A stretch of DNA of 64,000 nt from Shimia sp040370365 (GCF_040370365.1 NZ_BAABWQ010000003.1:434001-498000); one strand, 5' to 3'; positions 26,447 to 34,726 are shown, counted from the first letter of the stretch. Translations and numbers: made by a program. The notes: generated by a model not told the origin, from the letters alone.

Positions 26447-27366
26447 GTCTTTGGCGCCCCCCGTCCAAAGTTTGGCGCGGCTGTGTCCTGCCCCGCCTCA
26501 ATGATCCCGCGCCGGATTGCCCGCGTGCGGGTGAAGTAGTCAAACAGCTGATCACCATCTCCGGTACGTATGGCCCGCTGTAGTGCAAACAATTCTTCGG
26601 TGAAACGTCCCAAGATTTCAAGGGTCGCGTCTTTGTTGGTCAAAAACACGTCGCGCCACATGGTGGGATCAGAGGCCGCAATACGGGTAAAGTCTCGAAA
26701 TCCAGCGGCCGAATACTTGATCACTTCGCTGTCTGTCACGCGGCGCAAATCATCCGCAACACCCACCATCGTGTAAGCGATCAAATGCGGTGCATGGCTG
26801 GTTACGGCCAGCACAAGATCATGATGGTCCGCATCCATCTCATCCACGTTGGCGCCCATGCCTTCCCAAAGCGCCCGCAATTGCGCCACAGCCTCAGGTT
26901 TGCTGCCCTCAACAGGCACAAGCAAACACCAGCGATTGTCGTAAAGTTCCGCAAAGCCACTTTCTGGACCAGAATGCTCGGTTCCGGCCAAAGGGTGAGC
27001 TGGCACAAAATGAACGCCTTCGGGCAAATGTGGGGCCACCGCGTCAATCACGCTGCGCTTAACCGAGCCCACATCCGTCACGGTCGCACCGGGTTTGAGC
27101 GCCGGCGCAATCTCCGCCGCCACGGCGCCCATCGCGCCAACCGGCACACACAGCACCACAAGGTCTGCGTCTTTCACAGCCTCAATCACGCTGTCATAAA
27201 CCTGATCGCACAGGCCGATCCGGCGGGCCGTGTCGCGAGTGGCTTCAGAGCGGGCATACCCGGTCACTTCACCGGCAAGCCCCCCCCGTTTCATGGCCCA
27301 AAACATGGACGACGCGATCAGTCCAAGACCAATCAGTGCAACCCGGTCATAGACCGGCGCACTCAT
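26443..27366 (-). CDS. tyrC: Prephenate (or arogenate) dehydrogenase
   Basis: NAD(P)-dependent oxidative decarboxylation in tyrosine biosynthesis, 307 residues. The Rossmann start is VALIGLGLIASSMFWAM (GxGxxA); DLVVLCVPVGAM and the catalytic-region HPLAGTEHSGPESGF with its histidines are visible. It overlaps hisC by four bases and is followed, also with overlap, by the extensin-like gene. Whether prephenate or arogenate is preferred cannot be read from the sequence. Confidence 0.9.
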   Translation of the reverse strand: MSAPVYDRVALIGLGLIASSMFWAMKRGGLAGEVTGYARSEATRDTARRIGLCDQVYDSVIEAVKDADLVVLCVPVGAMGAVAAEIAPALKPGATVTDVGSVKRSVIDAVAPHLPEGVHFVPAHPLAGTEHSGPESGFAELYDNRWCLLVPVEGSKPEAVAQLRALWEGMGANVDEMDADHHDLVLAVTSHAPHLIAYTMVGVADDLRRVTDSEVIKYSAAGFRDFTRIAASDPTMWRDVFLTNKDATLEILGRFTEELFALQRAIRTGDGDQLFDYFTRTRAIRRGIIEAGQDTAAPNFGRGAPKT

Positions 27367-28448
27367 CGCGCCCCGCCTTTGAACTGGCCAATCGCATGCG
27401 CAACCCGGCGACAGCTTGGCTCATCCCCAACCGTGATACGCAAACAGTTGGGCAAGCCATAGCCCGCCACACGGCGCACAAGCAGCCCTTGGGTTTTCAG
27501 ATACTCATCACAAGCCTCAGCCTCAGCCTGATCCGCAAATCGCGCCAAAATAAAGTTGGTGCAGGACGTATCAGACGGCACCCCCAACTCCATCAACGCT
27601 TCGGCCAACCAAGCCCGCATACGTGCGTTCTCGGTGCGGCACTTTGCGACCCACTCTTGATCACGCACCGCCGCTTCAGCCAACGTCATCTGAATATTGG
27701 ACAGGTTAAACGGCTGGCGCACTCGGTTGAGCACGTCAATGATCTCTTGCGAAGCATAGCCCCAACCGACGCGCAATCCACCAAGCCCGTAGATCTTTGA
27801 GAACGTGCGGGTCATCACCACATTGTCGCGTGCTTCGACAAGCCCAGCGCCACCATCTGATCCCTGCACATATTCGGTATAGGCACCGTCGTGCACCAGA
27901 ATGCAGCCTTTGGGCAAACCATCTGCGAGACGTGCCAGATCATTGCCGCCAATCATCGTTCCCGTGGGGTTCGCAGGATTGGCAATAAACACGATTTTGG
28001 TTTTTTTGGTGCAGGCTGCCAAGATCGCATCCACATCGACGACGCGTTCGCGCTCTGCGGCGACCACCGGCTTGGCCCCCACCATCTTGGCCAAGATCGG
28101 ATACATTGAGAATCCGTGTTCGGGATACACAACCTCATCCCCAACCCCGGCATAGGCCTGAGTGATAAACTGCAGCACCTCGTCGCTACCGACACCACAG
28201 ATAATCCGCGCGGCGTCCAATCCGTGCACTTCGGCAATTGCCGCGCGCAGGTCGGCGTGATCGGTATTGGGATAACGATGCAAGTTCAGACCCGTTTTGG
28301 CATGCGTGTCTTTCACGACATCACTGCATCCCAATGGGTTTTCGTTGGAGGACAGTTTGGTGACATCTTTGACACCATCAACTGTCGCCTTGCCGCCAAC
28401 ATACAACTCAATGTCCATAACACCTGGTTGCGGCTCAATTCGTGACAT
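27363..28448 (-). CDS. hisC: Histidinol-phosphate aminotransferase
   Basis: PLP enzyme of histidine biosynthesis, often also used for aromatic amino acids, 361 residues. SSNENPLG near the N-terminus, NPANPTGTMI for cofactor binding, the Schiff-base lysine in RTFSKIYGLGGLRVGWG, and the C-terminal RVAGYGLPNCLRITVG are diagnostic. Its overlap with the prephenate dehydrogenase gene suggests a role in tyrosine and phenylalanine transamination as well. Confidence 0.92.
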   Translation of the reverse strand: MSRIEPQPGVMDIELYVGGKATVDGVKDVTKLSSNENPLGCSDVVKDTHAKTGLNLHRYPNTDHADLRAAIAEVHGLDAARIICGVGSDEVLQFITQAYAGVGDEVVYPEHGFSMYPILAKMVGAKPVVAAERERVVDVDAILAACTKKTKIVFIANPANPTGTMIGGNDLARLADGLPKGCILVHDGAYTEYVQGSDGGAGLVEARDNVVMTRTFSKIYGLGGLRVGWGYASQEIIDVLNRVRQPFNLSNIQMTLAEAAVRDQEWVAKCRTENARMRAWLAEALMELGVPSDTSCTNFILARFADQAEAEACDEYLKTQGLLVRRVAGYGLPNCLRITVGDEPSCRRVAHAIGQFKGGAR

Positions 28449-28690
28449 GCACTACACTCCCTCGTTGCCCGCTGTGTAGCGATGCCTTGAGGTCTTGGAA
28501 AGGCAGGATCACTTCTGCATGCGCAAATGTCCCAACGGAAGATGCTCGCTGTTGCACAGCGGCCCCATCTTCGTGGCGAACACAACCTCAAGGGATAGTT
28601 TGACCGGTCCCGATTCCCGTGCGCCTTCGCGCAACCAACCAGCTTTCATCCGCGCCGTCTTTTGCCATCTCTAGGACACGACCCGCCAAA
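28449..28690. other. Intergenic region with a possible 46-residue reading frame
   Basis: Contains the promoter area of hisC. A minus-strand frame at 28649-28509 encodes a 46-residue peptide (starts MKAGWLREGA, ends HLPLGHLRMQK) with moderate third-position G/C. It has no good ribosome-binding site, and a second frame of 26 residues overlaps it. I do not recognise either and would not annotate them without comparative support. Confidence 0.25.
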
Positions 28691-28744
28691 GACCAAGGCG
28701 CCCTCGTGCCTTGGTCGTACACATCAACAGACTCCGAAGAGTCT
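28691..28744 (-). terminator. Tandem hairpins after the 28752 gene
   Basis: Directly after the stop at 28752 the minus strand folds AGACTC-UUCG-GAGTCT (28744-28729), a stable UUCG tetraloop hairpin, and then a perfect 9-base stem GACCAAGGC-(8)-GCCTTGGTC (28716-28691) followed by TTT. Together they are a plausible transcript end. Confidence 0.7.
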
Positions 28745-28751
28745 CGGAAAG

Positions 28752-29108
28752 TCAGGCGTAGTAGTCCACCACCGACTTTGTGGTATCAATGCCCGCCGCA
28801 TCCAATTTGCCTTTGAGAACCTTGGCAAAGTCGCCACCTTCAGAGTTTTGATGGCTGGCCACGGCAGAGCGAATGGCGCTCATTACCGCGCTGTCCATCT
28901 GATTGCGGCGCTGCGCCTCATTGGCTGTTGGCGCACTGCGCGACGTTTCACGCACCGGCTCAACCTTTTCCGCCTTTGGGGGTGGCGGCGGCTCAACTGC
29001 TGACTGCCCCGCGTATTTTGACAAAGCTGCATGCAACATCGCGTTTTGAGTTGCGCTCAATCCAGACCACCCGGTGGTCTCTCCTAGAATGCCGACGACT
29101 GCGACCAT
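28752..29108 (-). CDS. Small protein of unknown function under a CtrA box
   Basis: A 118-residue protein I do not recognise. The N-terminus (VAVVGILGETTGWSGLSATQNAML) is moderately hydrophobic and glycine-rich. A proline/glutamate stretch PPPPPKAEKVEPVRE links it to a C-terminal helical part ending VVDYYA. ATG 29108 is supported by AAGGAGACACA directly upstream; the open frame continues back to 29333 but without such a site. A full CtrA consensus lies 60 bases upstream and two hairpins follow, so it has its own transcription unit. Cell-cycle or motility-linked expression is inferred from the box. Confidence 0.7.
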   Translation of the reverse strand: MVAVVGILGETTGWSGLSATQNAMLHAALSKYAGQSAVEPPPPPKAEKVEPVRETSRSAPTANEAQRRNQMDSAVMSAIRSAVASHQNSEGGDFAKVLKGKLDAAGIDTTKSVVDYYA

Positions 29109-29167
29109 TGTGTGTCTCCTTCTTGCACTTACCCGCTGGAACGGAGCAGCCCCCAATGCCGCCGTGC

Positions 29168-29183
29168 TTAAGGTGGTCTTAAC
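29168..29183 (-). promoter_or_regulatory. CtrA-type binding site
   Basis: TTAAGGTGGTCTTAAC matches the full CtrA consensus TTAA-N7-TTAAC exactly on the plus strand. It is 60 bases upstream of the small gene starting at 29108, an ordinary promoter distance. AT-rich sequence with TATAAA and GTTAAC follows at 29216-29231. Confidence 0.65.
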
Positions 29184-29302
29184 ATGGCACAATTTTAACG
29201 TTTCGCCAACCAAGCCTATAAAATTGTTAACAAAATTATCTGCTGCGCCACAGGATAACTCTGGACATCTCTCGACACCTGCAGTTCTGCGCCGCGCAAA
29301 AG

Positions 29303-29329
29303 AAAACCCCGCCACTTGGGCGGGGTTTT
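29303..29329 (-). terminator. Terminator of rpsD
   Basis: Perfect AAAACCCCGCC-(5)-GGCGGGGTTTT hairpin, 30 bases after the rpsD stop. The flanking A and T runs make it able to act on both strands. Confidence 0.9.
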
Positions 29330-29358
29330 GCAAACTTCTTGAAAGACGTCGGCGAAGA

Positions 29359-29979
29359 TTAGTTCTTCGCGTAGAATTCCACCACCAGGTTCGGCTCCAT
29401 CATCACCGGGTAAGGCACATCGCCCAGCGCCGGTGTGCGCACGAAAGTGGCGGTCATTTTGGAGTGGTCCGCATCGATGTAGTCAGGCACATCGCGCTCA
29501 GACAGCTGTGTCGCTTCCAGCAGAACTGCGAGCTGCTTGGACTTGTCACGCACCTCGATCACGTCGCCTTCTTTAACGCGGTAAGATGGGATGTTGACGC
29601 GCTTGCCGTTCACTTTCACGTGGCCGTGGTTCACGAACTGACGGGCGGCAAAAACGGTTGGCACAAACTTGGCGCGGTATACAACTGCGTCCAGACGGCG
29701 CTCCAGCAGACCGATCAGGTTTTCACCCGTGTCGCCTTTAACACGTTCCGCTTCCGCATAGATGCGGCGGAACATTTTCTCGGTCATGTCGCCGTAGTAG
29801 CCTTTCAGCTTCTGCTTGGCGCGCAGCTGTGTGCCGAAGTCAGACAGCTTGCCTTTGCGGCGCTGACCGTGCTGGCCTGGGCCGTAGTCACGACGGTTGA
29901 CGGGAGATTTGGGGCGGCCCCAGATGTTTTCGCCCATGCGGCGATCAATTTTGTATTTGGCAGTCGTGCGTTTGGTCAC
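29359..29979 (-). CDS. rpsD: 30S ribosomal protein S4
   Basis: Primary 16S rRNA-binding protein, 206 residues, the normal length. TKRTTAKYKIDRRMGENIWG at the start, KQKLKGYYGDMTEKMFRRIY and the S4 RNA-binding domain (LERRLDAVVYRAKF... HGHVKVNGKRVNIPSY) are present. The GTG at 29979 is preceded by GGAGAACAGCC. The zinc-binding cysteines of some S4 proteins are absent. Monocistronic here. Confidence 0.97.
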   Translation of the reverse strand: MTKRTTAKYKIDRRMGENIWGRPKSPVNRRDYGPGQHGQRRKGKLSDFGTQLRAKQKLKGYYGDMTEKMFRRIYAEAERVKGDTGENLIGLLERRLDAVVYRAKFVPTVFAARQFVNHGHVKVNGKRVNIPSYRVKEGDVIEVRDKSKQLAVLLEATQLSERDVPDYIDADHSKMTATFVRTPALGDVPYPVMMEPNLVVEFYAKN

Positions 29980-30109
29980 GGCTGTTCTCCTTCGTTTAGG
30001 TTTCGAAGGGCGTTGTCCTCTTGCCAGATTTGGCTGACATGACAGGCATCCTCTTGCGAGGGCCACCAACACCAATGAAGCCGCGCTTATACGTGGGATT
30101 CTTGGGGAG

Positions 30110-31225
30110 TCAAGCGTCCGGGCTGGCAAACTTGTCCAAGTAGTGACGGGTATATTCGGTGTCGATCTCAATCCACAATGGGGAATGGTCTGACATCTGG
30201 AAAGTGCGCCACTTGTCGTATCTCTTTTTCAAAGGTTCGTCCGGCTCCATATCCTCCGGAATCAACGGCTCCCATAGGGAGCGATCTTCCTCAGTGTCGC
30301 GAAAAACGTCTTCAAACATGTTGACCACACCGCCGCCAAGCACCTTAAAGCGCTCGTCCTCCACACGCAGGGCAATCTGGTCATAGTATTTGCCGTGATC
30401 CAGCCGCACAACATTGCCACCAATCTCGTCTGGCACGTGAAACCCGTTGCTTTCCAACGCTTCCATTGTTTCGTGCTCGGGTGACACCACGTTGAAGTCC
30501 CCCAATAAGATGTAGTTCTCAGCCTTTTCCGGACGATGGCGCACATACCTGTTTTCTTTGTCCTGACGTCGTCGGAAAAACTTCATCAGCCGCGCGATTT
30601 CATCAATGCGGCGCTGCAACTTGGCGCCAGAAGCGCTGCCGTAGTAGATGTGGACCGTGCACAGGTTGAATTTGAACCACCCAGATTGGAATGCAACGGT
30701 GTAGGGCGTCCGCGCAAATTGATTGTCCACCTCTTCCATGATCTTCTGGCCATCTTCGGTTTCCGCCAGTTTTTTGGTGACGATCAACTGCCCTTTCGGC
30801 AAGACCACCTCGCCTGCCATTTTCCGAAACCACACCTTCTCTGTATTGTAGACAAAGGCCAGTCGCTCGGCATTGCCACTCCATCCTTCGGTGACATCAG
30901 TAACAATGTAGTCCCACTCACGCCCAAGGATGCGCACCAACTTTTGCAAAGGTTTCAGATCACGGTTCACTTCCTGCACAGCGATAAGGTCAAAACAGGA
31001 CATCATTTCTGCAAGATAGTAGAATGTTTCCGGCAACCTTGGGCCCCACTTGAACTTGTTGCCGTCAAAGTCGCGAATGTTCCAGGTGGCCAATAAAAGC
31101 TTTGAGTCCGATTTGCGGTTTCGCAAAGGCGCCAACCGCTCCCGCATCAACAACAGGCGTTCTGCACAGCGTTCCCGCATGGCGCTATCGCGAATGTAGC
31201 GCATACCCGTGTAGTTCAATGACAT
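30110..31225 (-). CDS. Endonuclease/exonuclease/phosphatase family protein
   Basis: A 371-residue EEP-fold protein. The metal and catalytic motifs are in order: LATWNIRDFDGN, LIAVQEVNRDL, CTVHIYYG, ILLGDFNVVSP and a final QMSDHSPLWIEI. No signal peptide is visible. The fold covers DNases, sphingomyelinases and phosphatases, and I cannot tell which this is. The start at 31225 follows GGGGGGAATTGTT. Confidence 0.8.
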   Translation of the reverse strand: MSLNYTGMRYIRDSAMRERCAERLLLMRERLAPLRNRKSDSKLLLATWNIRDFDGNKFKWGPRLPETFYYLAEMMSCFDLIAVQEVNRDLKPLQKLVRILGREWDYIVTDVTEGWSGNAERLAFVYNTEKVWFRKMAGEVVLPKGQLIVTKKLAETEDGQKIMEEVDNQFARTPYTVAFQSGWFKFNLCTVHIYYGSASGAKLQRRIDEIARLMKFFRRRQDKENRYVRHRPEKAENYILLGDFNVVSPEHETMEALESNGFHVPDEIGGNVVRLDHGKYYDQIALRVEDERFKVLGGGVVNMFEDVFRDTEEDRSLWEPLIPEDMEPDEPLKKRYDKWRTFQMSDHSPLWIEIDTEYTRHYLDKFASPDA

Positions 31226-31359
31226 AACAATTCCCCCCTTAAAAACGATACACACCTATAGCACGAAATCGCGACAAAGTTGTAACATTTATGGAGGTGG
31301 CAGCGTTCATTGAGATCAGGCTGACAAGCTCTCAGACCCGCATGAAACCGTGTTGATTT

Positions 31360-31893
31360 TTAAGCCGCCAGCCCAATCACCTGATTGATCCGTTCCCCGG
31401 CGTTGACCGCCTGATAGGTCGGAAACGGCACCCGTTCTGATAGATCAATCTCCCGCGTCACCCAGTCTTGCGCCTCCAACGTCTGCAAAGACGTCGACAA
31501 CGCCCGATCCGTGATTGCCCCCAGACGTGCCTTCAACCCGGAGAACCGCTGCGGTTGCGCCGCCAACGCCAGCACAGGCACGGTCCAACTTTTGCGCAGC
31601 AAGCTGACCTCACTGTCCTCGGCTGCCGACACCACGGCATCCGCCATGGCCGCCGCCGCGACCCCCAGCTCTGTGAGCACAAACTCCGGCCTGAGCGGAT
31701 GCCCGTGCCCGGGATTGCGCGCGACAAGTCCCAGCTCCATCAAATGCGCCAAACTCACGCCAAACGCCGTGCGCCCCGCGCCACTCGCGGCGATCAACGC
31801 CGCCTGACGGCCCGGAACCCCGCGGTGCATCTGCGCCATAATGTCGAGCGCCCAAGCGCGTGAGGTGATCTTGACAAGCAACTTAATGTCCAT
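31360..31893 (-). CDS. Tandem winged-helix transcriptional regulator, HxlR-like
   Basis: A 177-residue protein that seems to contain two winged helix-turn-helix units. The first (about 10-80) reads AWALDIMAQMHRGVPGR...SLAHLMELGLVARN...FVLTELG, the second (about 95-170) SWTVPVLALAAQPQRFSGLKARLGAITDRALSTSLQTLEAQDWV, which is typical HxlR. HxlR proteins normally have one unit and dimerise, so this may act as a built-in dimer. A palindrome covers its start codon (31892-31911), pointing to autoregulation and control of the divergent VOC gene. No Shine-Dalgarno sequence is seen. Confidence 0.72.
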   Translation of the reverse strand: MDIKLLVKITSRAWALDIMAQMHRGVPGRQAALIAASGAGRTAFGVSLAHLMELGLVARNPGHGHPLRPEFVLTELGVAAAAMADAVVSAAEDSEVSLLRKSWTVPVLALAAQPQRFSGLKARLGAITDRALSTSLQTLEAQDWVTREIDLSERVPFPTYQAVNAGERINQVIGLAA

Positions 31894-31911
31894 AAAGTAT
31901 ATTTACTTTAT
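31892..31911. promoter_or_regulatory. Palindromic operator between regulator and VOC gene
   Basis: ATAAAGTA-TATT-TACTTTAT, perfect 8-base arms with a 4-base spacer, overlapping the start codon of the regulator and 48 bases upstream of the VOC gene. A minus-strand TATACT lies inside it. Best read as the regulator's own operator. Confidence 0.65.
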
Positions 31912-31958
31912 TTTACGATTCATGCAACCACATACCGCAAACCACAAGGACCACCCCC

Positions 31959-32333
31959 ATGGCTCTCGCCGCATTGACCAACATCATCACGCTCTCAATT
32001 TCCGTGAGTGATCGCCACGCAAGCGCTGCGTGGTATGAAGAAAAACTTGGGTTCACGCTCCGCTTTCATCTCGATGATGTGGGTTGGAGTGAGATGACCA
32101 CCAAAACCGACGGCGTGATCCTCGGCATGGGCGAACAAACCGAACCGAAGCCCGGAAATTGCGTGCCGGTGTTTGGGGTGGAGGACATCGACGAAGCGCG
32201 TGCCGCTTTAGAGGGCGCGCAGGTGCGCTTTGATGGGCCCACGCAGGAAATCCCAGAGATGGTCAAGCTGGCGACGTTTTACGATCCAGACAACAACGCC
32301 TTCATGTTGGCGCAAGACCTCTCGCAGCAGTAA
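31959..32333 (+). CDS. VOC-family (glyoxalase/bleomycin resistance-like) protein
   Basis: A 124-residue single-domain vicinal-oxygen-chelate protein. It starts NIITLSISVSDRHASAAWYEEKLGFTLRF and ends VKLATFYDPDNNAFMLAQDL, the two beta-alpha-beta-beta-beta halves. The divergent HxlR-like regulator suggests an inducible detoxification or small-molecule lyase role; the substrate is unknown. Confidence 0.85.
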   Translation: MALAALTNIITLSISVSDRHASAAWYEEKLGFTLRFHLDDVGWSEMTTKTDGVILGMGEQTEPKPGNCVPVFGVEDIDEARAALEGAQVRFDGPTQEIPEMVKLATFYDPDNNAFMLAQDLSQQ

Positions 32334-32339
32334 CAAAAA

Positions 32340-32369
32340 ACCCCCGCGCATTAGCCGGGGGTCTTTTTT
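32340..32369 (+). terminator. Terminator of the VOC gene
   Basis: ACCCCCG-(9)-CGGGGGT stem followed by C and six T, seven bases after the VOC stop. The A-run before it lets it serve the convergent Hint gene also. Confidence 0.88.
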
Positions 32370-32385
32370 AAGTATTGCAACCGGA

Positions 32386-33456
32386 TCAGGCCGCGTCATG
32401 CATCAAAATCGCGGCCTCGCTGGCGCTCAGATTGCGGCGCGCGGCTGGCCCATAGTCATGTGGATTATGCGCCACTTCAGGCAGCTTCTGCAGCAATCTT
32501 GCTCGATCGTTCTGCGCCAAACTGTCCAGCGCCGCATTGGCTGGATGGAAGCTCTCCGTTTCCACGCCATTGGCCCAGATCACTTCGTGGCTCGGCAACA
32601 GCAGATGCACATAGGTCACCTCGCGTAAGGCAGAGTCCACACAGATTGTGTCCCCATTCACCATATCACGGGCGGCCACCAACACCTCTTTGGCGTTAAA
32701 CAACGCCCTCGCCGCGTGCCCACGCACCAACATCCGATGCTCTGGGCTGACCAACAATTCCTGATCTGGGCGATCAATGCCCAGCGCCCCCGGCTTGATC
32801 CGAATAGGCCGCAGCTTCGGCATGGCAAATAGACGTGCGCCGGTCATGCGGCGACTGCCAATCCACTGCACCTCTTGTGCGCCATTGTCCCGCGTCTGCA
32901 CACGGTCGCCTTCACGCAACTCTTCAATCAGCTTTGGTCCTTCAGGCGTCGCGATCCGCGTGCCTGGCGTGAAGCAAATCACCCCCGCATCCGGTGCCCG
33001 CACCTGCGAACGTTGCAACGCACTCATTGTGTGATGCACCACCCAAAGCTCGCACCCCTTGGGCGGCAACTCATCAAGGAACATCACCAACGGTCCACTG
33101 CCCGCCACTTCAATCACCGTGGCCGTGTAACTGTTTCGCCCATCGGTCACAACAAACCCGCCTTCCATCAGCGGATCGTCCATTTCTATTTCGTCCAGCG
33201 ATTGCAAAGGTGTCTGATTGGTGACGGCTGCCCCTACCAATCGACGCACCATATGCGCCGCCCGCTTGCGGATGTTTGCCCCTTCTTCACCTCGGTCCAG
33301 ACACAACAGCCCATTGGGGCCGTCCACACGGACGGCATCCCTTGTCCAAGACCACACCACGCCTGTTTCCAGCGCCTGCAACGGTGCGGCCTTCTGACCA
33401 TCTATTTCTGTCTGTGACCAGGAGATGACAAACGTGCCACGAAAGCCCGTTTTCAT
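32386..33456 (-). CDS. Hint-domain (Hedgehog/intein-type) protein
   Basis: A 356-residue protein. Residues about 160-310 form a Hint module of the Hint_2 kind: CFTPGTRIATPEGPKLIEELREGDRVQTRDNG with the nucleophilic cysteine, then VSPEHRMLVRG with the conserved histidine. No C-terminal His-Asn plus downstream extein is visible, so it is not a normal splicing intein; cleavage or ester formation at the cysteine is possible. The first 150 residues show no known domain, and the region just before the Hint cysteine (WVVHHTMSALQRSQVRAPDAG) would be the acyl donor. Similar proteins are abundant in Rhodobacteraceae, often secreted by type I systems, but their role is not established. Confidence 0.8.
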   Translation of the reverse strand: MKTGFRGTFVISWSQTEIDGQKAAPLQALETGVVWSWTRDAVRVDGPNGLLCLDRGEEGANIRKRAAHMVRRLVGAAVTNQTPLQSLDEIEMDDPLMEGGFVVTDGRNSYTATVIEVAGSGPLVMFLDELPPKGCELWVVHHTMSALQRSQVRAPDAGVICFTPGTRIATPEGPKLIEELREGDRVQTRDNGAQEVQWIGSRRMTGARLFAMPKLRPIRIKPGALGIDRPDQELLVSPEHRMLVRGHAARALFNAKEVLVAARDMVNGDTICVDSALREVTYVHLLLPSHEVIWANGVETESFHPANAALDSLAQNDRARLLQKLPEVAHNPHDYGPAARRNLSASEAAILMHDAA

Positions 33457-33528
33457 TGCCTGATTACCTGCCTTGTCTTTTTTTATTGAGTGCAGGCTAA
33501 CAAATGCGCGGAGTCCTGCCTAGGCCGT

Positions 33529-33556
33529 ATTTTAAGAATTTACAGTTTCTTAAAAT
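33529..33556. repeat. AT-rich inverted repeat upstream of the Hint gene
   Basis: ATTTTAAGAA-(8)-TTCTTAAAAT is a perfect 10-base inverted repeat centred 86 bases upstream of the Hint gene start and 45 bases after the LpxR-like stop. The AT-rich stem is poor for termination, so an operator is more likely. Confidence 0.55.
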
Positions 33557-33587
33557 GGTGCGGCCTTCCGGCACTGAGGCGTGGCGA

Positions 33588-34505
33588 TCAGAATTGATAG
33601 GTGAAGTTGATTGCGCCCACCACTTGGCCCTCTGTCTGGGCTTTGAATTCCTTGCCCAACCAAGATGCGCCATAAAATACGCTGTGCCGCTTCCCGCGCC
33701 AATGAACACCGGCCCGTGCGCGCGCCCTTACATCGGTCCGCTCTAGCCCATTCACCTCAGGCAAATAGACGCTGTTCACAACCTGCGCCGCATCAGCCCC
33801 CACAACAACACTCCATCCCGGCTGTTGGTTGCGGATCACGCTATAGCGATGCCCCGTGACGCTGTCGCGCGCCAAAAGCTCGCCCTGACCAAACCCGCCC
33901 AATGTGGCGTCAAAACCAACGCGCGCCAGCGTCTCATCTCCGGCCCGAACTTCGGCAAACGGCCGCAGAGAAAACGCATTACCCAGCGAGACAGTGTTGC
34001 CGACCTCTACAACACCACGCAGGCGCCATGTGTTTTGAATTTGTGCGTCCAGAACCGCCTGCGACGGCAATTGCACATCTGCGTTTCGGTGAATCCACGC
34101 TTGGATCTCGTCCAAATTGGTCATCGGACCAATCGCAACCACATCTGCACCGATGCTGGCTTCCAACCCACCGCGCTGAATGTGTGTATGCGCGCCCAAG
34201 AACGCCGAAGACGCATAGTGACGATCCCAGCTGCGCTGACGACCAAGGCTGATTGGCGCAATGATTTCCCCGCCAAATCGCACTTCCCAAAGGTCGCCAA
34301 ACTCTGATGGAGCTTGCCCGGTCCAGTCGGACCCAACCGCGAGACTGGCGACCGCAGACCCCGTGCGCCACCGATCGTAGCTGTCACCAAAGGTGTCATT
34401 GACCAGAAGGTAGCCGAACCCCAGCAAAGAGCGCTCTTCTTCTGCGTGCACCGGCTGTACCGCCACAAATGCTGCCAAGGCAGCCCCCGCTAATTTCCTA
34501 AACAT
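33588..34505 (-). CDS. LpxR-like lipid A deacylase family outer-membrane protein (DUF2219)
   Basis: A 305-residue beta-barrel protein with a signal peptide (LAGAALAAFVAVQPVHA) and a terminal aromatic residue (NFTYQF), typical of barrel insertion. The LpxR-family signature is visible in order: LLVNDTFGDSYDRWRTGS (Asn-Asp and Asp-Arg-Thr), then HTHIQRGGLEASIGADVVAIGP, and GHRYSVI. In Salmonella, LpxR removes the 3'-acyloxyacyl chain of lipid A. Whether this homologue is active is not known. A CtrA-like box lies 69 bases upstream. Confidence 0.75.
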   Translation of the reverse strand: MFRKLAGAALAAFVAVQPVHAEEERSLLGFGYLLVNDTFGDSYDRWRTGSAVASLAVGSDWTGQAPSEFGDLWEVRFGGEIIAPISLGRQRSWDRHYASSAFLGAHTHIQRGGLEASIGADVVAIGPMTNLDEIQAWIHRNADVQLPSQAVLDAQIQNTWRLRGVVEVGNTVSLGNAFSLRPFAEVRAGDETLARVGFDATLGGFGQGELLARDSVTGHRYSVIRNQQPGWSVVVGADAAQVVNSVYLPEVNGLERTDVRARARAGVHWRGKRHSVFYGASWLGKEFKAQTEGQVVGAINFTYQF

Positions 34506-34573
34506 TTCAGTACCCCAGTAGTCGCCCCTGAGGCTCTAGGTACCGATGACAGGCATTTGCAGCGAGTAAGAAC

Positions 34574-34588
34574 TTAATAAGTGGTTAA
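34574..34588 (-). promoter_or_regulatory. CtrA-like site upstream of the LpxR-like gene
   Basis: TTAATAAGTGGTTAA fits TTAA-N7-TTAA, but the final C of the strict consensus is missing on both strands. The position, 69 bases before the start at 34505, is suitable. The surrounding sequence is AT-rich, which raises the chance of a random match. Confidence 0.4.
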
Positions 34589-34726
34589 TGCCTGTAAAAT
34601 TCTATGTAATTACAAACAAACTTGGAAACACGGCACGCCTAATTGGTTTCGGCAACTGTCAAAAGACACCGAAAAATCAGCTAAGTATCATATTTTATTG
34701 AGGAAAATTTGCGACCTACGCACAGG

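Noticed and set aside
32386..33456. Active intein in the Hint-domain gene
   Set aside because: There is no host protein split around the Hint module and no C-terminal His-Asn splice junction.
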